A DNA stretch of 64,000 nt, taken from Riptortus pedestris. Taxonomy: Eukaryota; Arthropoda; Insecta; Hemiptera; Alydidae. Of this stretch, positions 46,501 to 56,690 are shown piece after piece. Each line of letters starts with the position of its first letter. Position 1 is the stretch's first letter. Where the stretch lies: positions 181,336,001-181,400,000 of the forward strand of contig CM032228.1 of NCBI GenBank assembly GCA_019009955.1, in the 5' to 3' direction. Position numbers and translations under genes: made by a program. The notes below the pieces were generated by a model. It had not been told where the DNA came from. It saw nothing but the letters and a program-made list of their open reading frames with translations, and did not search any database.

Positions 46501-49500
46501 CATTTTTTATGGTTCTGGTAAGTGTTTTGGTCTTAAATTTCATACCGTATCTCGGTTTAGGTACCATGCGAACAGAAATCCTTGTTAATTGTAAGTATAT
46601 TTTTTATTTATGGCAGGAGCCTTGGGAATCATTTGGGGGATAATATGTTTATGGTTTGTTGTGGACTCTCCAGAAAAACATAAGTCCATCTCAAAAGAGG
46701 AAAGGTCATTTATTGAGGCTAGCCTAATCAGCACTGCGGACTCAACCGTTGTATGTATAATTTAATTTACATAATCCTTCTCTATATGCAAGCATAATTG
46801 CGACCCTTTATATCCCTTTTCGGTATCTATATCAATTTCCCGATTAGCCATAGAAACATAAAGTGGACGCTAATAAATAACGAAAACATTCAATTATTAA
46901 CAAGCTCAACCTTCTGATTTTACAAAAATGGCTCAATACCGACTAAGGTAGCAATCAAAGTGGTCACTTACATATTTATCCTTCTGTTTATCTATTATGT
47001 ACCTTATAGAGTAAACGGCCAAAGAAAACAGAAAGCAGTATTTAAGCTTGAAATAAGGCGTTTCATCGTATTTACTAATTGTTGTTGGAGTGTGGGTTAA
47101 CTGAAAGCTAGACATAAAGAAAACAAATAACTATCAATATTCAAGTTAGAGGGGATAAAAAATAGTACAAAATAGCAATTGTTGAAACTATAATTTGAAA
47201 CAATATGGATTATACGTCATTTTTCAATCCCATTCACAATAAGGGAAAAATCCGAATATTCCAAATTATGCACTACGTAAACAAGAATAGAAAGTTAACC
47301 TGAGCATCACATGTAAAGTGCCTTAAAGTTAAAGAGAATTGTAGGAGTGGGAACTTGCCAAAGACGTAAAACACTAGAATACAAATAAACCAGATTGATC
47401 ATTTAGAAATTTGCGACGCATAATGACGGAGCTAAATGCGATTTTAAATAAATAAATTTGAACGGATCTCATTTTCATCATCTGTAGGGTTGATAGCCAA
47501 ATGAAAAAATAAAATCATGAGTTCAGCACCAATAGTCATTTTGGCTTAAATGAAATTGACTAAAATGATATAATTTGTAATTCAAACAGTTCAATGGAAC
47601 AAAATATTAATTTAGTAATTTTTGGTGATCAATAAACCAGAATTTAAACCGTTAATTGTTTTTGCTTTTCCATTAAATATCGCTTTATTTTATTGTCACT
47701 TTTAGAACCCCCGTTGCAATTTTTCAATATATTTATTAAAAGTCCGCATAACGAGGGGTACTGCGTATTTGTAAAAAAGATCGGCTGCTATAAACATGGT
47801 TCCTAGAAATAAAGAGCGGTATCTAAGGTCCATAATAGTTACTTAAATGGAAACTCCATAAGGTACAGATAATAGATTTAATCAGCTATAAAAGCTTGTC
47901 CCAAACAAAGCCATAAAACAACTTTCAAACAATAGGTTCTCTCCATAGAATGACAAAGATTCCTTAAAGATAAACAGTTTCTTCAACATTTTTTGAATGA
48001 TTTTACAAAATGTATAGCAGGATGTTGTTAATTAAATTATATTTCTTTTCCATTCATTTCGACTGTACTCTTTACCTACCGGTCTATCGATTTTATTAAA
48101 TTTTTTCAGTAACTCCATTATTGACAGTGAGATTTTTTTCAGCCTTTGGTAAAACCTAACTCCAGTTAATGTCCAAGAATGTTTTTGTCCTATAATCTAA
48201 GATGAGTTACTGATACTAATCATACCAAGTATTATCAAATTTGGTTCAGTAATTTAAGTGTCAAAAAAAGACAAATAGACAACACCAAGGTCAAAAATTA
48301 TTGAATTTTTATCAATTCTAAGTGAAATAAAAAAATAACAAAATTTAAAAAGAAATAAAATAAAATAAACCCTATATGCAAGAACAGATTACAATTTTAT
48401 AAGTATATAGATGATATAGTATCATATATCATGTGTACATGCATACACACACACACACACACATATATTAGATGTCAAGTTAGTTTTACCCACTCAAATT
48501 TTAACAATTTTTAAATTTTTCTTTAAATTTTAACTATTTTACAAATTAGTTTTAGCAGATTTCCCCTAAGGGAAATCAGCGATTGAGATCGTACTCATGA
48601 CGCGATTTTTGAAAAATATCCTCAATTGTCCATGGATCCTGTCGAGATGTCGAAAATGAGGTCCGTTCAAAATTGAATTATTTATATATAAGTATACATA
48701 TACATATTCCGACACCGCTATTGGTCCTTATCATACACTGTATATTTATCCTTTTATGTAAAAATACAGATCAAGTCGCTGAAATTGGACCGTGGGAGGG
48801 GGGGGGGGGGTTAGAGGGCGAATTTCAAAAATTCGTAATATCTCCATTATTTTGCGTGGGGTCTGCAAATTTTATTACACATTTAATTATCTATAAGTGT
48901 TGTTGTATTCTATATCTTTAATATGAACTGAGAGATTTCCATTTTTTAAATTTTCGCCCTATAGTAAACCCCCACTCTTACTTATGTCATATTAACAACT
49001 AGCTTTTATATCATGAAGCACTTTATTTCTGAAGCTTAAATGCCAAAGTTCTCTTTGAACTTTTACTTTTTAAAGAAAATACAAATACTGGTGCACCTGC
49101 CTAATTAACCAGCCTATTAACTTTAAGAGTTTGTAAAACATTCCATATTGTAGAATAGATTTTTTTTTTTTTTCAGAGGCTAAAAACACCATGGTCAAAA
49201 ATGGCTTGTTCTGTTCCACTTTGGGCTCTCATGTTAGCTCATATGGCAAATAACTGGGGATTCTGGTCACTTCTTACTCTTATGCCATCTTTTATTAGTG
49301 GCGTATTACATTTTGATATTAAACAGGTATTTTTTTTAGTTATTATTATTCTCTAACATGAGTAATGGAGATAGTGGTTTAGTTTAAAAATACAATAATT
49401 ATTATTGGTTACCCAGTGCCCAAAGTAAATCTCCTGTTATTTTTTTTTATTTTGATGTATATCTGCTATTTTAAAAACGTATCAAAGGAAAATTTTCACT

Positions 49501-52045
49501 ATTAGTTAAGTAATTTAATTTTCACTATTTCTACCATAAAAAAGAAGAAAAAACACACTTTCGGACAACAAAAGGACTTAAGTCATACCCAGTCAATTTT
49601 TCTTCTTTCACACACAAACATTTACAGGGCAATATCTTCTTAGTTACATTAGAACCAGTTACATAAAAGAAAATGGTGGAATCATTATTGTTTACCTATA
49701 TTATATTTGCTGCTAATGAAAAAATAAAATCTCTCAACCTTACCACGGGTGCGTACCACCTTGGATTAATAAGATATTGAGTTCTCTAGAGACACATGTT
49801 ATATATTACCCATCTTTCCAAAGGCATTAATTGTAATGAGTTAGTGTCATCAAAATAGAATTAGAATAAGTGTATATTGATAATATAACTCATAAAAATT
49901 AGGCATGTGCAATTGGCCAATACAAAGAAAGAAAACGAATAAAAATAGAAATCGATTAAAGGAACCTCATTGCTTAACCAGAAGATGGGGAATTATTAGG
50001 CAACAAATAGATCACTCATTGCTAAAACAAGACTTTTAATATTAAAACAACACTCCCTTACATGTACTTAATCAATGGGTATATAAATAATATAAATGTG
50101 TGAATAAATATTGCCAATTGCACTTAAATATTAAGTTAAAGTGGAGAATTTTCAGTCCCTCAAAGTGCCACCCTCATCCTTGCTGAGGTATGTATCTTGG
50201 TTCATCAGTGGACTAGAACAAATTTGTGGAAGGAGTAGGATTCTATCAGAGGTGCAAGAAGCTTAACATCGGGGCTGATGACTTTTTAATTGGCCAAACA
50301 TACTCTGTTTAATAAATCTCTATAGTGGATTTAAAAATATCTACTTTTCACATTTTTCTTTCTATGGGCATTCCTATAATCTATAATATAATGTGCTAGA
50401 AGATATTATATTGGAGAATATATATTTATTATCTTGAGTTTGATTCCCGCCTGGCCAAATGAATTTATTTACTGCCAAACTCATTAATAAAATCCTTAGT
50501 CTCATTCTGACTAAATAAGAGTGGTAACCTGTTAACCCATCCTAATTAGCCATAGTAGAAGAAAGTAGACATTAATAAATAATAATAATAATATTTGCTA
50601 AAACAGGTGTATTTTAAAAATATATTAAATACTGTTCTATGCTTGCAGAATGGATTTCTTTCTGCATTACCATACCTAGTTATGTGGATAGCATCGTTAA
50701 TTTTTTCTGTCATTGCTGACTACTTAATAAAGAAAGAAATCTTTACACCAGGAGTTTCTAGAAAATTTTGGAATAGTGTAGGTAAGGCAGTACTTTATTT
50801 AATTTATTTGTTATGTTATTTCATCAAAGTAAATACTTTCTGAACGGTTTTGATTACCTTTTACTATAGTAATAATAAATAAACAAAAAATGTTCTATCA
50901 AAATAGCTTTCAAACATACAATAGTTTGGCTATAGTTGGGCAGTTCACAGTTCTGCAATTGAGAACAATTATTTCTCATCCTAAATTACCTAGACTGAGT
51001 GTCATTTAGTTTCTTAAGTCCTCATAAAAAATTTTAAAATTATATATGTATATAATAATCATATTTCATTTTAAATTGACGCAAATTACAATAATTATAA
51101 AAGCTATATTATTAGTTAATACTGCAAAAAGCCATTGTAAAATATAGTGTACTTTTCAAAAGAGAAAAATAAACATAAAAAAATTAAAATAAAAAGAAAT
51201 GTCATATCAACAAAAGAAACAGGATCTCTCCAGAAAATAACCATTACAATGCCCCACAAACTGTAAAGGTCATGAAGGAAATAATAGTACAGAAGTCTTA
51301 TGGTATTAAGAACATATTATAAAATTGGTTATGCACCACTAATTATGGAAAAGTAAAATGAGAACTCTCATTATTGGTTTACTGAAAAAGTGAATTTAAT
51401 ACATTTTTATTTGTTTTCTGTACAGCGTTATATGGTGGAGCCGTGGCTTTGGGTCTATTATCTTTTATAAATACAGATGCCGTTGGTGCAATTGCTCTTT
51501 TGACGGTATCAGTAGGCCTAAATGCAGGTACTTACAGTGGCTACTACCTTAACCATCTCGATCTATCACCTAATTTTGCAGGAACACTTATGGGCATCAC
51601 CAATTGCATAGCTAACATCTGCTCTCTTATCGGTCCTACTCTTGCAGGAGTTATTGTAACAGAAGAGGTATGGAATTCATTTTATTTTAATTTTGAACCT
51701 AAATTGTGCAACAACTCATGTGTTATAAACTATATAAGATTCATTATTTGTTTTTATTTTATTTCATATCTAAGGCACATACAAATATTTTGACTAAAAT
51801 AAATGAAAAGTTATTTAATCTCTTTTGATTAAAACTATTTGATACAATTTTTTTTTTATTTCAAGGGTAATGCTGCACAATGGAGAATAGTTTTCTTGAT
51901 CACCGCAGCACTGTTTGTAATAGGAGAAACAATTTTCAATATATTTGGTTCGTCTGACGTTCAGAGTTGGAATAATATTCACTTTGATGTACCAAATGAA
52001 ACAAAAGAAGAAACAGGCCAAGAGAAAGATAATAGGCTACCATAG
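31496..52045 (+). CDS. SLC17-family (MFS) anion transporter, ten exons, 486 aa
   Basis: Coding exons: 31496-31580, 32818-32948, 42363-42593, 43233-43320, 46431-46517, 46617-46750, 49177-49326, 50649-50781, 51426-51667, 51866-52045. The lengths sum to 1461 bp (486 codons plus stop) and every phase matches; all introns are GT-AG. The protein has the SLC17 pattern: TM1 with a conserved arginine (IAFALRVNLSVGIVAM), the ERGTILGSFFWGYVVTQVPA loop and helix, RVIQGLGQGFLYPSCNTL, the WAVPAERGRIYAFIFG segment, GWQYIFYG, the intracellular VVDSPEKHKSISKEERSFIE loop, and MANNWGFWSLLTLMPSF. It ends with a NGFLSALPYLVMW helix and a late LDLSPNFAGTLMGITNCIAN motif. Family members move organic or inorganic anions (phosphate, glutamate, sialic acid) across plasma or organelle membranes. 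The substrate cannot be told from sequence; the insect members are often annotated as sialin or inorganic phosphate cotransporter-like. No break is seen; about 12 helices expected. Confidence 0.93.
31628..31668. repeat. (TA)n microsatellite in SLC17-like intron 1
   Basis: TA run about 50 bp downstream of the exon 1 donor. Confidence 0.9.
32818..32948 (+). CDS. SLC17-like exon 2 (TM1)
   Basis: Acceptor ttcttttcag, then codons for WIGVRHSQAVVLFFGLCIAF and ALRVNLSVGIVAMVD. The FALRVNLSV motif is the SLC17 TM1 signature. Phase-0 donor GTATCA at 32949. Confidence 0.92.
34346..34551 (-). repeat. tRNA-derived SINE, nearly complete
   Basis: Minus-strand head ggttaaccatgtgaattaaa, box B gcgagttcgattctcgcctg (complement near 34468-34487) and an AAT-type tail at 34346-34364. 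Same family as 29478-29706. Confidence 0.82.
35330..35640 (+). pseudogene. Possible non-LTR retrotransposon polymerase tail
   Basis: One frame gives DTCTCD and, a little on, FLHILYDCKRFNQNR, like the C--C...HIL--C---...R zinc-finger end of several non-LTR polymerases. Stops intervene. Weak call. Confidence 0.35.
36235..36520 (-). repeat. Dispersed modular repeat with internal TA run
   Basis: Reverse block 3: gaatgtttgaaatatatccg, acgtcttattgaaaattgta, then a TA run at 36348-36391 inside the block, then tcatgaatataaaccgagat. An unusual position for the microsatellite, which elsewhere is at the element end. Confidence 0.65.
36521..37035 (-). repeat. Dispersed modular repeat, reverse, blocks 3 and 1
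   Basis: Block 0-like text near 36480-36560, then a second reverse block 3 (gggggattcgaaaattcaga; gtgagtcggatcattatttg) and a block 1 end (gtaatctgcgtagtttaagt) near 36992-37025. Confidence 0.6.
37503..37700 (-). repeat. (GT)n microsatellite joined to modular repeat end
   Basis: GT run 37503-37535, then tatgtgtctgttaacgctct, ggtggtcgcac, gatcaagttcgtttatgact and gaaatcggaccaatgagag. Here a GT run takes the place of TA at the same element end (tctgttaacgct). Confidence 0.75.
37780..37845. repeat. Perfect 24-bp inverted repeat, 18-bp loop
   Basis: Arms 37780-37803 and 37822-37845 (CTATAATTTTATTAAC... and exact complement). A stable AT-rich hairpin inside intron 2. No terminal feature or target duplication found. 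Confidence 0.85.
37985..38106 (-). repeat. tRNA-derived SINE, degraded
   Basis: Complement of box B (cgggaatcgaaccaacggc) and head (acgtaattagcctgagcccc). Body partly preserved (tttggtgaatacgtcattaa). Confidence 0.6.
38305..38650 (+). repeat. Dispersed modular repeat, blocks 1 and 3
   Basis: tccgtcacgcgaggggctgc, taagcagatttcccacgtga, then gattttacagaaggctgaaa, caagattggttccataacat and a ggtctgacttcagccgta end. Confidence 0.65.
40072..40696. repeat. Minisatellite, about 22 units of about 29 bp
   Basis: Unit resembles taataggctcagagaaattc plus gctgttctg, with alternating variants (gctgtttttt; ccctgact). A section of about 115 bp (ttccctgactataatagg ... gactcagagaaattcgctgt) is present twice at about 40434-40520 and 40548-40635, a higher-order duplication. 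Units are contiguous with no unique spacers. Confidence 0.92.
42363..42593 (+). CDS. SLC17-like exon 3 (TM2-TM4)
   Basis: 77 codons, from SVDWSIAERGTILGSFFWGY to FIRVIQGLGQ. Acceptor ttatttcag and donor GTAAAT. Phase 0 at both ends. Confidence 0.93.
42594..43232 (+). other. SLC17-like intron 3 (639 bp)
   Basis: GTAAAT donor, ttcacag acceptor. AT-rich, nothing else recognised. Confidence 0.8.
43233..43320 (+). CDS. SLC17-like exon 4
   Basis: GFLYPSCNTLMSKWAVPAER then GRIYAFIFG; completes the QG-G-G-P--N--L--WAP--ER signature that starts in exon 3. Phase-1 donor GTAACC. Confidence 0.92.
43655..43765 (+). repeat. tRNA-derived SINE, degraded, in intron 4
   Basis: gggactcagttagttaaggg, taatttaacttggcaaacct and a decayed box B (gttgtgattttgcttctct), ending attagcc. 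Confidence 0.55.
43766..44955 (+). other. SLC17-like intron 4, unassigned part
   Basis: AT-rich; no gene or repeat recognised. Frames at 43765-43968 and 43990-44220 have no domain. Confidence 0.4.
44955..45175 (+). mobile_element. Foldback Penelope-like terminal fragment
   Basis: Left arm 44960-45012 (aaaggtcaaaaacacctcca ... ttaattagagtact) is complementary to the right arm 45111-45168 (agtactctgctttt ... tggaggtgttttttgacctt). Between them are GATA units and a repeated agagtactatagat. The core at 45085-45111 has CTGAAGA, a GGG/CCC helix and GAAA, as in Penelope-type terminal repeats. Confidence 0.6.
45085..45120 (+). ncRNA. Hammerhead-like core in a Penelope-type terminus
   Basis: CTGAAGA (45085-45091, fits CUGANGA), stem II TGGG/CCCC with loop acggttcg, GAAA (45108-45111), then gtactctgc. 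Stem I is short (CA/TG), so activity is uncertain. Confidence 0.45.
45793..46382 (+). repeat. Solo LTR, copy C, with ATAT target duplication
   Basis: Starts TGTTGCGAAAATTAAATAC and ends AATAAAACGTAACA (TG...CA), 590 bp, flanked by ATAT at 45789-45792 and 46383-46386. It contains an AG microsatellite, a tatataaag TATA-like box near 45970 and gtgcagtgc repeats. Copies A and B match it in reverse. No internal retrotransposon sequence is adjacent. It ends 48 bp before exon 5. The frames at 45950-46156 are part of it. Confidence 0.85.
46431..46517 (+). CDS. SLC17-like exon 5
   Basis: AQFGTIVMLAAGGFIAANAG then WQYIFYGS; matches GAQLGTV...G---A-GW---FY-FG of the family. The acceptor lies only 48 bp after a solo LTR. 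Donor GTAAGT. Confidence 0.92.
46617..46750 (+). CDS. SLC17-like exon 6 (central loop)
   Basis: ALGIIWGIICLWFVVDSPEK then HKSISKEERSFIEASL. The DSPEKH...I---E--FIE stretch is the large cytoplasmic loop after TM6. Intron 5 before it is only 99 bp. Confidence 0.93.
46751..49176 (+). other. SLC17-like intron 6 (2.4 kb)
   Basis: Contains a weak block 4 copy near 47455-47570 (tttgaacggatctcattttc), a block 1 scrap near 47740 (agtccgcataacgaggggt), an AC run near 48446, and the reverse modular copy listed next. The rest is unassigned AT-rich DNA. Confidence 0.65.
48540..49060 (-). repeat. Dispersed modular repeat, block 4 then block 3 and 0, reversed
   Basis: agcagatttcccctaaggga with palindrome, gagatcgtactcatgacgcg, gaaaatgaggtccgttcaaa, then a short TA region, gatcaagtcgctgaaattgg, a G-run, and tctccattattttgcgtggg to a block 0 end near 49050. 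Confidence 0.7.
49177..49326 (+). CDS. SLC17-like exon 7 (TM7)
   Basis: 50 codons: RLKTPWSKMACSVPLWALML, AHMANNWGFWSLLTLMPSFI, SGVLHFDIKQ. The NNWGF and LPS/MPSF motifs are family hallmarks. Acceptor after a 13-T tract. Confidence 0.93.
50432..50595 (+). repeat. tRNA-derived SINE body and tail, in intron 7
   Basis: gagtttgattcccgcctggc (box B), taataaaatccttagtctca, gtggtaacctgttaacccat, and an (AAT)n tail at 50573-50594. The 5' head is missing. Confidence 0.75.
50649..50781 (+). CDS. SLC17-like exon 8 (TM8)
   Basis: NGFLSALPYLVMWIASLIFS then VIADYLIKKEIFTPGVSRKF. NG-LSALPYL-MW and ADYLI are conserved. Phase-1 donor GTAAGG. Confidence 0.93.
51426..51667 (+). CDS. SLC17-like exon 9 (TM9-TM11)
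   Basis: 80 codons: three hydrophobic segments with GGAVALGLLSFI, AIALLTVSVGLNAGTYSGYY and NHLDLSPNFAGTLMGITNCI. N-LDLSP-FAG-L-G--N is the C-terminal SLC17 motif. Confidence 0.93.
51866..52045 (+). CDS. SLC17-like exon 10 (TM12 and stop)
   Basis: GNAAQWRIVFLITAALFVIG then ETIFNIFGSSDVQSWN; W--VF-I-A---V---IF--FGS--VQ-WN is the family C-terminus. TAG at 52043-52045 after a polar tail. Confidence 0.93.
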   Translation, partial: GNAAQWRIVFLITAALFVIGETIFNIFGSSDVQSWNNIHFDVPNETKEETGQEKDNRLP

Positions 52046-52627
52046 AGATTTCATTTGAACCAATTTCAAGAGATGGCTTTATTTTTTTTATAACAACAGT
52101 TTTAAATCTCTTAGTCCAAGGCAACAAGAGGTGTGAGACCCCTTGGAGAGAATTAATGACACATGACAATAGTCACCACTTTCAAAAAACTTTCTAAGTA
52201 ACTAAATTATTTTTCTAATTTAAGTAAGTATCAAAATGTAATTTATAATTCTGAAGTTCCACAATCTACTTCACTAAGATTGATTAGAGTTAAACATTCT
52301 CAGAACCCTTATGTTTCAAAGTCAATTATGTAGTTTTGGGAGCGAGTTGTCAACCTGGGAATAAAGGACAGCAGATAATAGATTCATAGTGAAAAAGTTA
52401 CTACACTCTAAAACTTTTATTTATTCTAGTGATTAATTGTTGAAAGATGCCTACTACCATAATGAGGGGAACCAACATGCTGAAAGAAGAAACAATGAGA
52501 AGACATGATTTTGATGAAATAGCGATGTTCTGTGTTTATGTAGTAATTAGCTTTGACTTGTTTGACATGGCTATTGAAAAATCACTAGTCAATATGTCGA
52601 TAAGATTTTTTTTATTATGTAAATAAA
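52046..52627 (+). terminator. Predicted SLC17-like 3' UTR with polyadenylation signal
   Basis: AT-rich sequence after the stop with an AATAAA at 52622-52627 about 580 bp downstream. Chosen as the first clear signal; a different site is possible. Confidence 0.5.
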
Positions 52628-52639
52628 GTTCTTATTTAT

Positions 52640-52822
52640 TTACGACCGACCATGTTTTACAACTACAGTTAGTCTAGACAGGTGAACAGAAGGTTAGAAG
52701 GTTACCGACCTTTTATAGCCGTGGGGGGGGGGGGGCTAAGGGATTTATTTAAGGTGTTTTTTACTAAATAATCCTACTGCCCAGATGGGAATCGAACCCA
52801 TGGCTCTAGGTTTACCATTATG
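52640..52822 (-). repeat. tRNA-derived SINE, partial
   Basis: Complement of box B (gggaatcgaacccatggctc), body (ctactgcccagat; ttttatagccgtgggg) with an expanded G-run. The 5' head is truncated after tttaccat. Confidence 0.7.
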
Positions 52823-53790
52823 TAAATATAATCTTGTAACAAAAATATGTATATTGTGTACAAAATGAATTGTCAAGAAACAAATAAGTATAGAAAATGT
52901 TTTCTATTCTATTTTTATTCTAAAATAAAAATATAAAGAATGAGGAGAGTGTTTTTAAGTGCATCAATGGATACATTTTTTGATTATTATGAGAAGGATC
53001 TTTGTCCTTTCAAGTATAAATAAATAAATTAATTTATTCTAAGAATTTTTTTGTTATGTTGATGCATTTTTGAAATAAACATTTTTTTTTGGGATTCATC
53101 CAAGAATACTTTTGCGATATTTCGATTTAAATAGTTTTTTTTGTTTTTTTTTATTTCAGAATCCATTCTTTTCCCATTGACTTCTTTAAAAAATAGTTAC
53201 TTTATGAAACATCAACATAACAAAAAACATTCTTAGAACTAATTTATTTTAAACTAATTATATAATATTTATTTGTAAAAGGAATACATTTTTCCACCTG
53301 CACAAGTCCATGTAAAAAAAAAAATGGTGATGTATATTCCAGGGAAGAATCATCAAGAATACTTTTGCGTTATTTCGTGTTTTTTTTTTTTTTGTTTTTT
53401 TTTCAGAATTCACTCCTCTTTCCATAGACGTGATGTTGTTATTTTATTAGACTTGATTTTGTAGGCTACAACTTTTATGTCACAGCATTTTTCAATAAAA
53501 GATCGGGTTTCTGAAATAAAGATTTGTGCCTATTACTGCTAAAGGATGCTTCAAATTAAAAAAAAAGCACTGATTTAAACTTGTTTTAGAATTTGATTTT
53601 CTGATAACAAGTATGGCATTCCATTAGGAAATTCCAAAGTTAGAGTCACTAGAGAAGTACTGGCGAAGGCTAAGATGCTGAATATGGACTGAAAAGATTC
53701 TCCCGGTGTCACAATTAGGGTACACCAAGTCTCAGCCATTTATTAACACAATTGGTGATTTAAAGGGGGGTTGCACGGGAAGTTGGGATA
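52823..53790. other. No gene seen; local diverged duplication
   Basis: A phrase of the type aagaatacttttgcgatatttcg with T-run and tttcagaat occurs near 53103-53165 and again near 53353-53412, a duplication about 250 bp apart. No coding signal. Confidence 0.5.
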
Positions 53791-53791
53791 C

Positions 53792-53856
<65 letters not shown>

Positions 53857-54130
53857 TTGTCTGTTAAAACACACAATTATTGTTCAAACATTACCATACT
53901 TGATATTTAAACATTTTATGTAAAAGCTTAAAACTAAGGAACAAGTTTGTTATTGGACTGGGGGAGGGGATTCAGTAAGGTAATAATTGAAAATTAGAAA
54001 CATCGTTTCTATGAGTTAGATGAAACATTTTACATAATCAATCTTGTTGAAATTTGTATTCTCTACAACTACTGTTCTCACATGTTTTATGTGACTTGAA
54101 TATTAACAAGTTATTGACTCCTGACATTCT
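53792..54130 (-). repeat. (GT)n microsatellite joined to modular repeat end
   Basis: GT run 53792-53849, then atatatttgtctgttaaaac, ttgttcaaacattaccatac, a degenerated gaacaagtttgttattggac and G-run. The same junction as at 37.5 kb. Confidence 0.7.
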
Positions 54131-54895
54131 ACTTAACTGCAACTCTGCTGATTAGACACCAATAGCCTCTTTAGATAAGACACAAATTGAGACTCCCTTG
54201 ACAATTTAGGTACGTAATAATAGCCTTTCTTATCTAGCAGATGTACATTATAAAAATTTGCAAGCACGTTTTTCGCAATCATTCTTTTCTTGTTTTAACA
54301 TGTCCTGCAAGTGAGCATTCACGAATTTGGAGCATCATAATATAAATTACTGTACTGACTTACTTGCTTCTTAAGGAAATAAGAAAACAAGCCCTTTCAG
54401 GACTAATTTAGTGGCTATCGAATTTAGATCAACGCGCATTTAATCAAATGCTTTCTTCATAAGCAGGACAAAAGTGTTTTTTACAATTTATAAAAAAATC
54501 GTGATTACCGTAAACTGGAAGATTTTGTAGAACTGCCAGAACTTGAGGCTAGAATTGTTTGAGAGTCATTGCCTTCTTAGGGCCTACAGTACTCATCATT
54601 ATTTGATTTACTCTTTGTATTACAATAAATGCATTGAAATAAAATAAGAAAATAAACTAAGATAATTCGTCCAGTAAACCAGCAAATTTCTGGATGGTGT
54701 GGACTTCTTGTCTGGGATTCCCATTTTCCTGAATGAATAAACAGCTTTCTTAGATCATTTAACAGTAGGTTAATTTGTACTTTCCGTTTAAAACACCATT
54801 TTCCTGTGGAATAATATTTTTAGTCACATGCACATTCCTACTTATTCTAATTCATTTCCTGGTATTCCTCCTTGAAGAGTAAGGAGTTTACCTAA
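54131..54895. other. No gene seen
   Basis: AT-rich spacer, nothing recognised. Confidence 0.4.
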
Positions 54896-55075
54896 TTTAA
54901 AAAAAAAACTAAGGGAACATTTAATTCTAACTCTAAATAAAACCCTCACTCACTGTACATTTACACAACCTAAATCAAAAACAAATATAGGTACTGGAGC
55001 AGTCGCTACAATCAATAATGACAAGCATCTAATTAAATTACCTGAACACACAACAATGTTCCCAGAAGAATACAC
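54896..55075 (+). pseudogene. Non-LTR retrotransposon RNase H fragment
   Basis: Frame reads SKTNIGTGAVATINN then KHLIKLPEHTTMFPEEYT, similar to the T-GAA-----...-LP----IF-AE segment of Jockey-type RNase H domains. The catalytic DGS part just upstream is lost. Confidence 0.5.
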
Positions 55076-55274
55076 CGAATCTTATGGAGTACTTTTAGGA
55101 CCATCTAACATACACGAAAAAACCGGAGGACAACGCTATACAATGAACAGATACTTTAAGTTCCTTACTCTCCTTGAGAAATATCTATTCTACACATCCT
55201 ATTATACACATGGATATTCTCTTTACTCTACAGACTACAAAGGATTAATAGACATATCACGATGCTACGGCTAG
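55076..55274 (+). other. Unidentified open stretch
   Basis: Continues the frame above to TAG at 55272-55274 with GPSNIHEKTGGQRYTMNRYF and many tyrosines. I do not recognise it. It could be an unrelated insertion or decayed retrotransposon sequence. Confidence 0.25.
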
Positions 55275-55329
55275 CAGGACATGAAGACATTTCAAGTAGT
55301 TCAACTGCAGATCACTAATGGCTACCGGG

Positions 55330-55935
55330 TATTAGTTCAAGTATAGATGATTGAAGTATTCGACGATAAGTTGGGATTGAGAAAACGTGATTGCTTGACT
55401 CCTATGCCATTTCAACCTATCCTTGGAGATGGAAATACGTAAAACTTCCTAGGCGAATGGAGGTGGACGTGTAGGCAAGATCCACAAATTCCTTGCAAAG
55501 TAGATGATGCAGCTGTTCTCGGGAGCAAGAAAGATGATATACTGTCCCTCGGCGGCCCATTAATATCAGCGGCAAAGAGGTGGCCTTGCTAATAAACCAA
55601 GAAGAGCCGAAGTACTTGGTAGTGACCCGTAACCTAGATCTAGAAAGCGGGAGACCTATCCTTCCCGGAAAGATTCATATGCCTTGGAGCTGCAGTAACC
55701 TCTAGCAGAATAGCAAGTGTCAAGCTCGTATAGAGCTTTCTTCTCAGTTTCTTGAGCCTTAAGATCACGAAAAATCTCACGAGCCTTGGAACTAAGAGGC
55801 TATTACTATAATATCAAACCTGTTCTGAGGTACGAGCTTGAGACGTGTACATTGACGGGAACTCTGGAAACTAAGGTTGAATGGTTTGAGAGTAAGGTAT
55901 CTAGAGCCATAATATACTCAACTAGAAAGGTGGTC
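55330..55935 (+). pseudogene. Degraded endonuclease/reverse-transcriptase (RTE-like) fragment
   Basis: Pieces in shifting frames: FDDKLGLRKRDCLTPMPFQP, KVDDAAVLGSKKDDILSLGG, INQEEPKYLVVTRNLDLESG, and a late LRYELETCTLTGTLETKVEW-like phrase. The YADD-, -N--KTKYM--, and R-ELETWTLT patterns are those of RTE-like RTs; here the YADD is changed (KVDD). Many stops. It splits the surrounding Jockey-like sequence. Confidence 0.6.
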
Positions 55936-55949
55936 TGACAGAACTGGCT

Positions 55950-56690
55950 TCAAATTTTCAATAGAAAAAACTAATTGTATTATTTTCTCTAAAAGTAGAA
56001 GAAATTTAATAGCACATATAACCCTTTCAAACTACACCATTACTCAAACGGACACAATAAAAGTTCTTGGACTTACACTTGACAAACGTTTAAAATGGGT
56101 GCCCCATCTAAAAAGTTTTCTCACTAAATGCAAAAAATCACTGAATTTACTGAGGATTCTTTGTAACACGAAATGGGGAGCCGACAGATGGACCATGCTA
56201 TTGCTTTATCGTTCTTTTACCAGATCACTACTGGACTATGGCAGCATAGCATATTCATCTGCCAGACTAAATACCTCCGACTGCTTGGCTCGATACACCA
56301 CACAGGAATACGAATATCAACGGGAGCATTTAGAACAAGTCCTGTAGATAGCCTTTGTGCAGAATCTGGTGAGCCACCATTGGCTTATAGACGGAGGATG
56401 ACAAATTTGATATTTTTAATGAAGTCTAAGGCACTAAATAAGTCTTGAGTAAATACTTTTTTAAACAACCCTTTTACTGACACATATTTACAAAAACAAC
56501 CAAAACAAAAACCTCTTTTAATAAGACACATTGAAAACACAAATGATTTTAATATTGTAAACACACCTCTATACACTGAAAGACATCTAATTACTCCACC
56601 TTGGAGAGTGAGTAACATACTAATTAATCTAAGTTTAACAAAGTACAAGAAATGCGAACCACTTTCTTCTCAATTTTATAATAGTTATTT
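55950..56690 (+). pseudogene. Jockey-like reverse transcriptase C-terminal half
   Basis: FSIEKTNCIIFSKSRRN, then VLGLTLDKRLKWVPHLKSFL, TKCKKSLNLLRILCNTKWGA, YRSFTRSLLDYGSIAYSSAR, GAFRTSPVDSLCAESGEPPL and NTPLYTERHLITPPWRVSNI. Same family as 26545-26987 and better preserved, with at least two frameshifts and stops. Confidence 0.82.
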
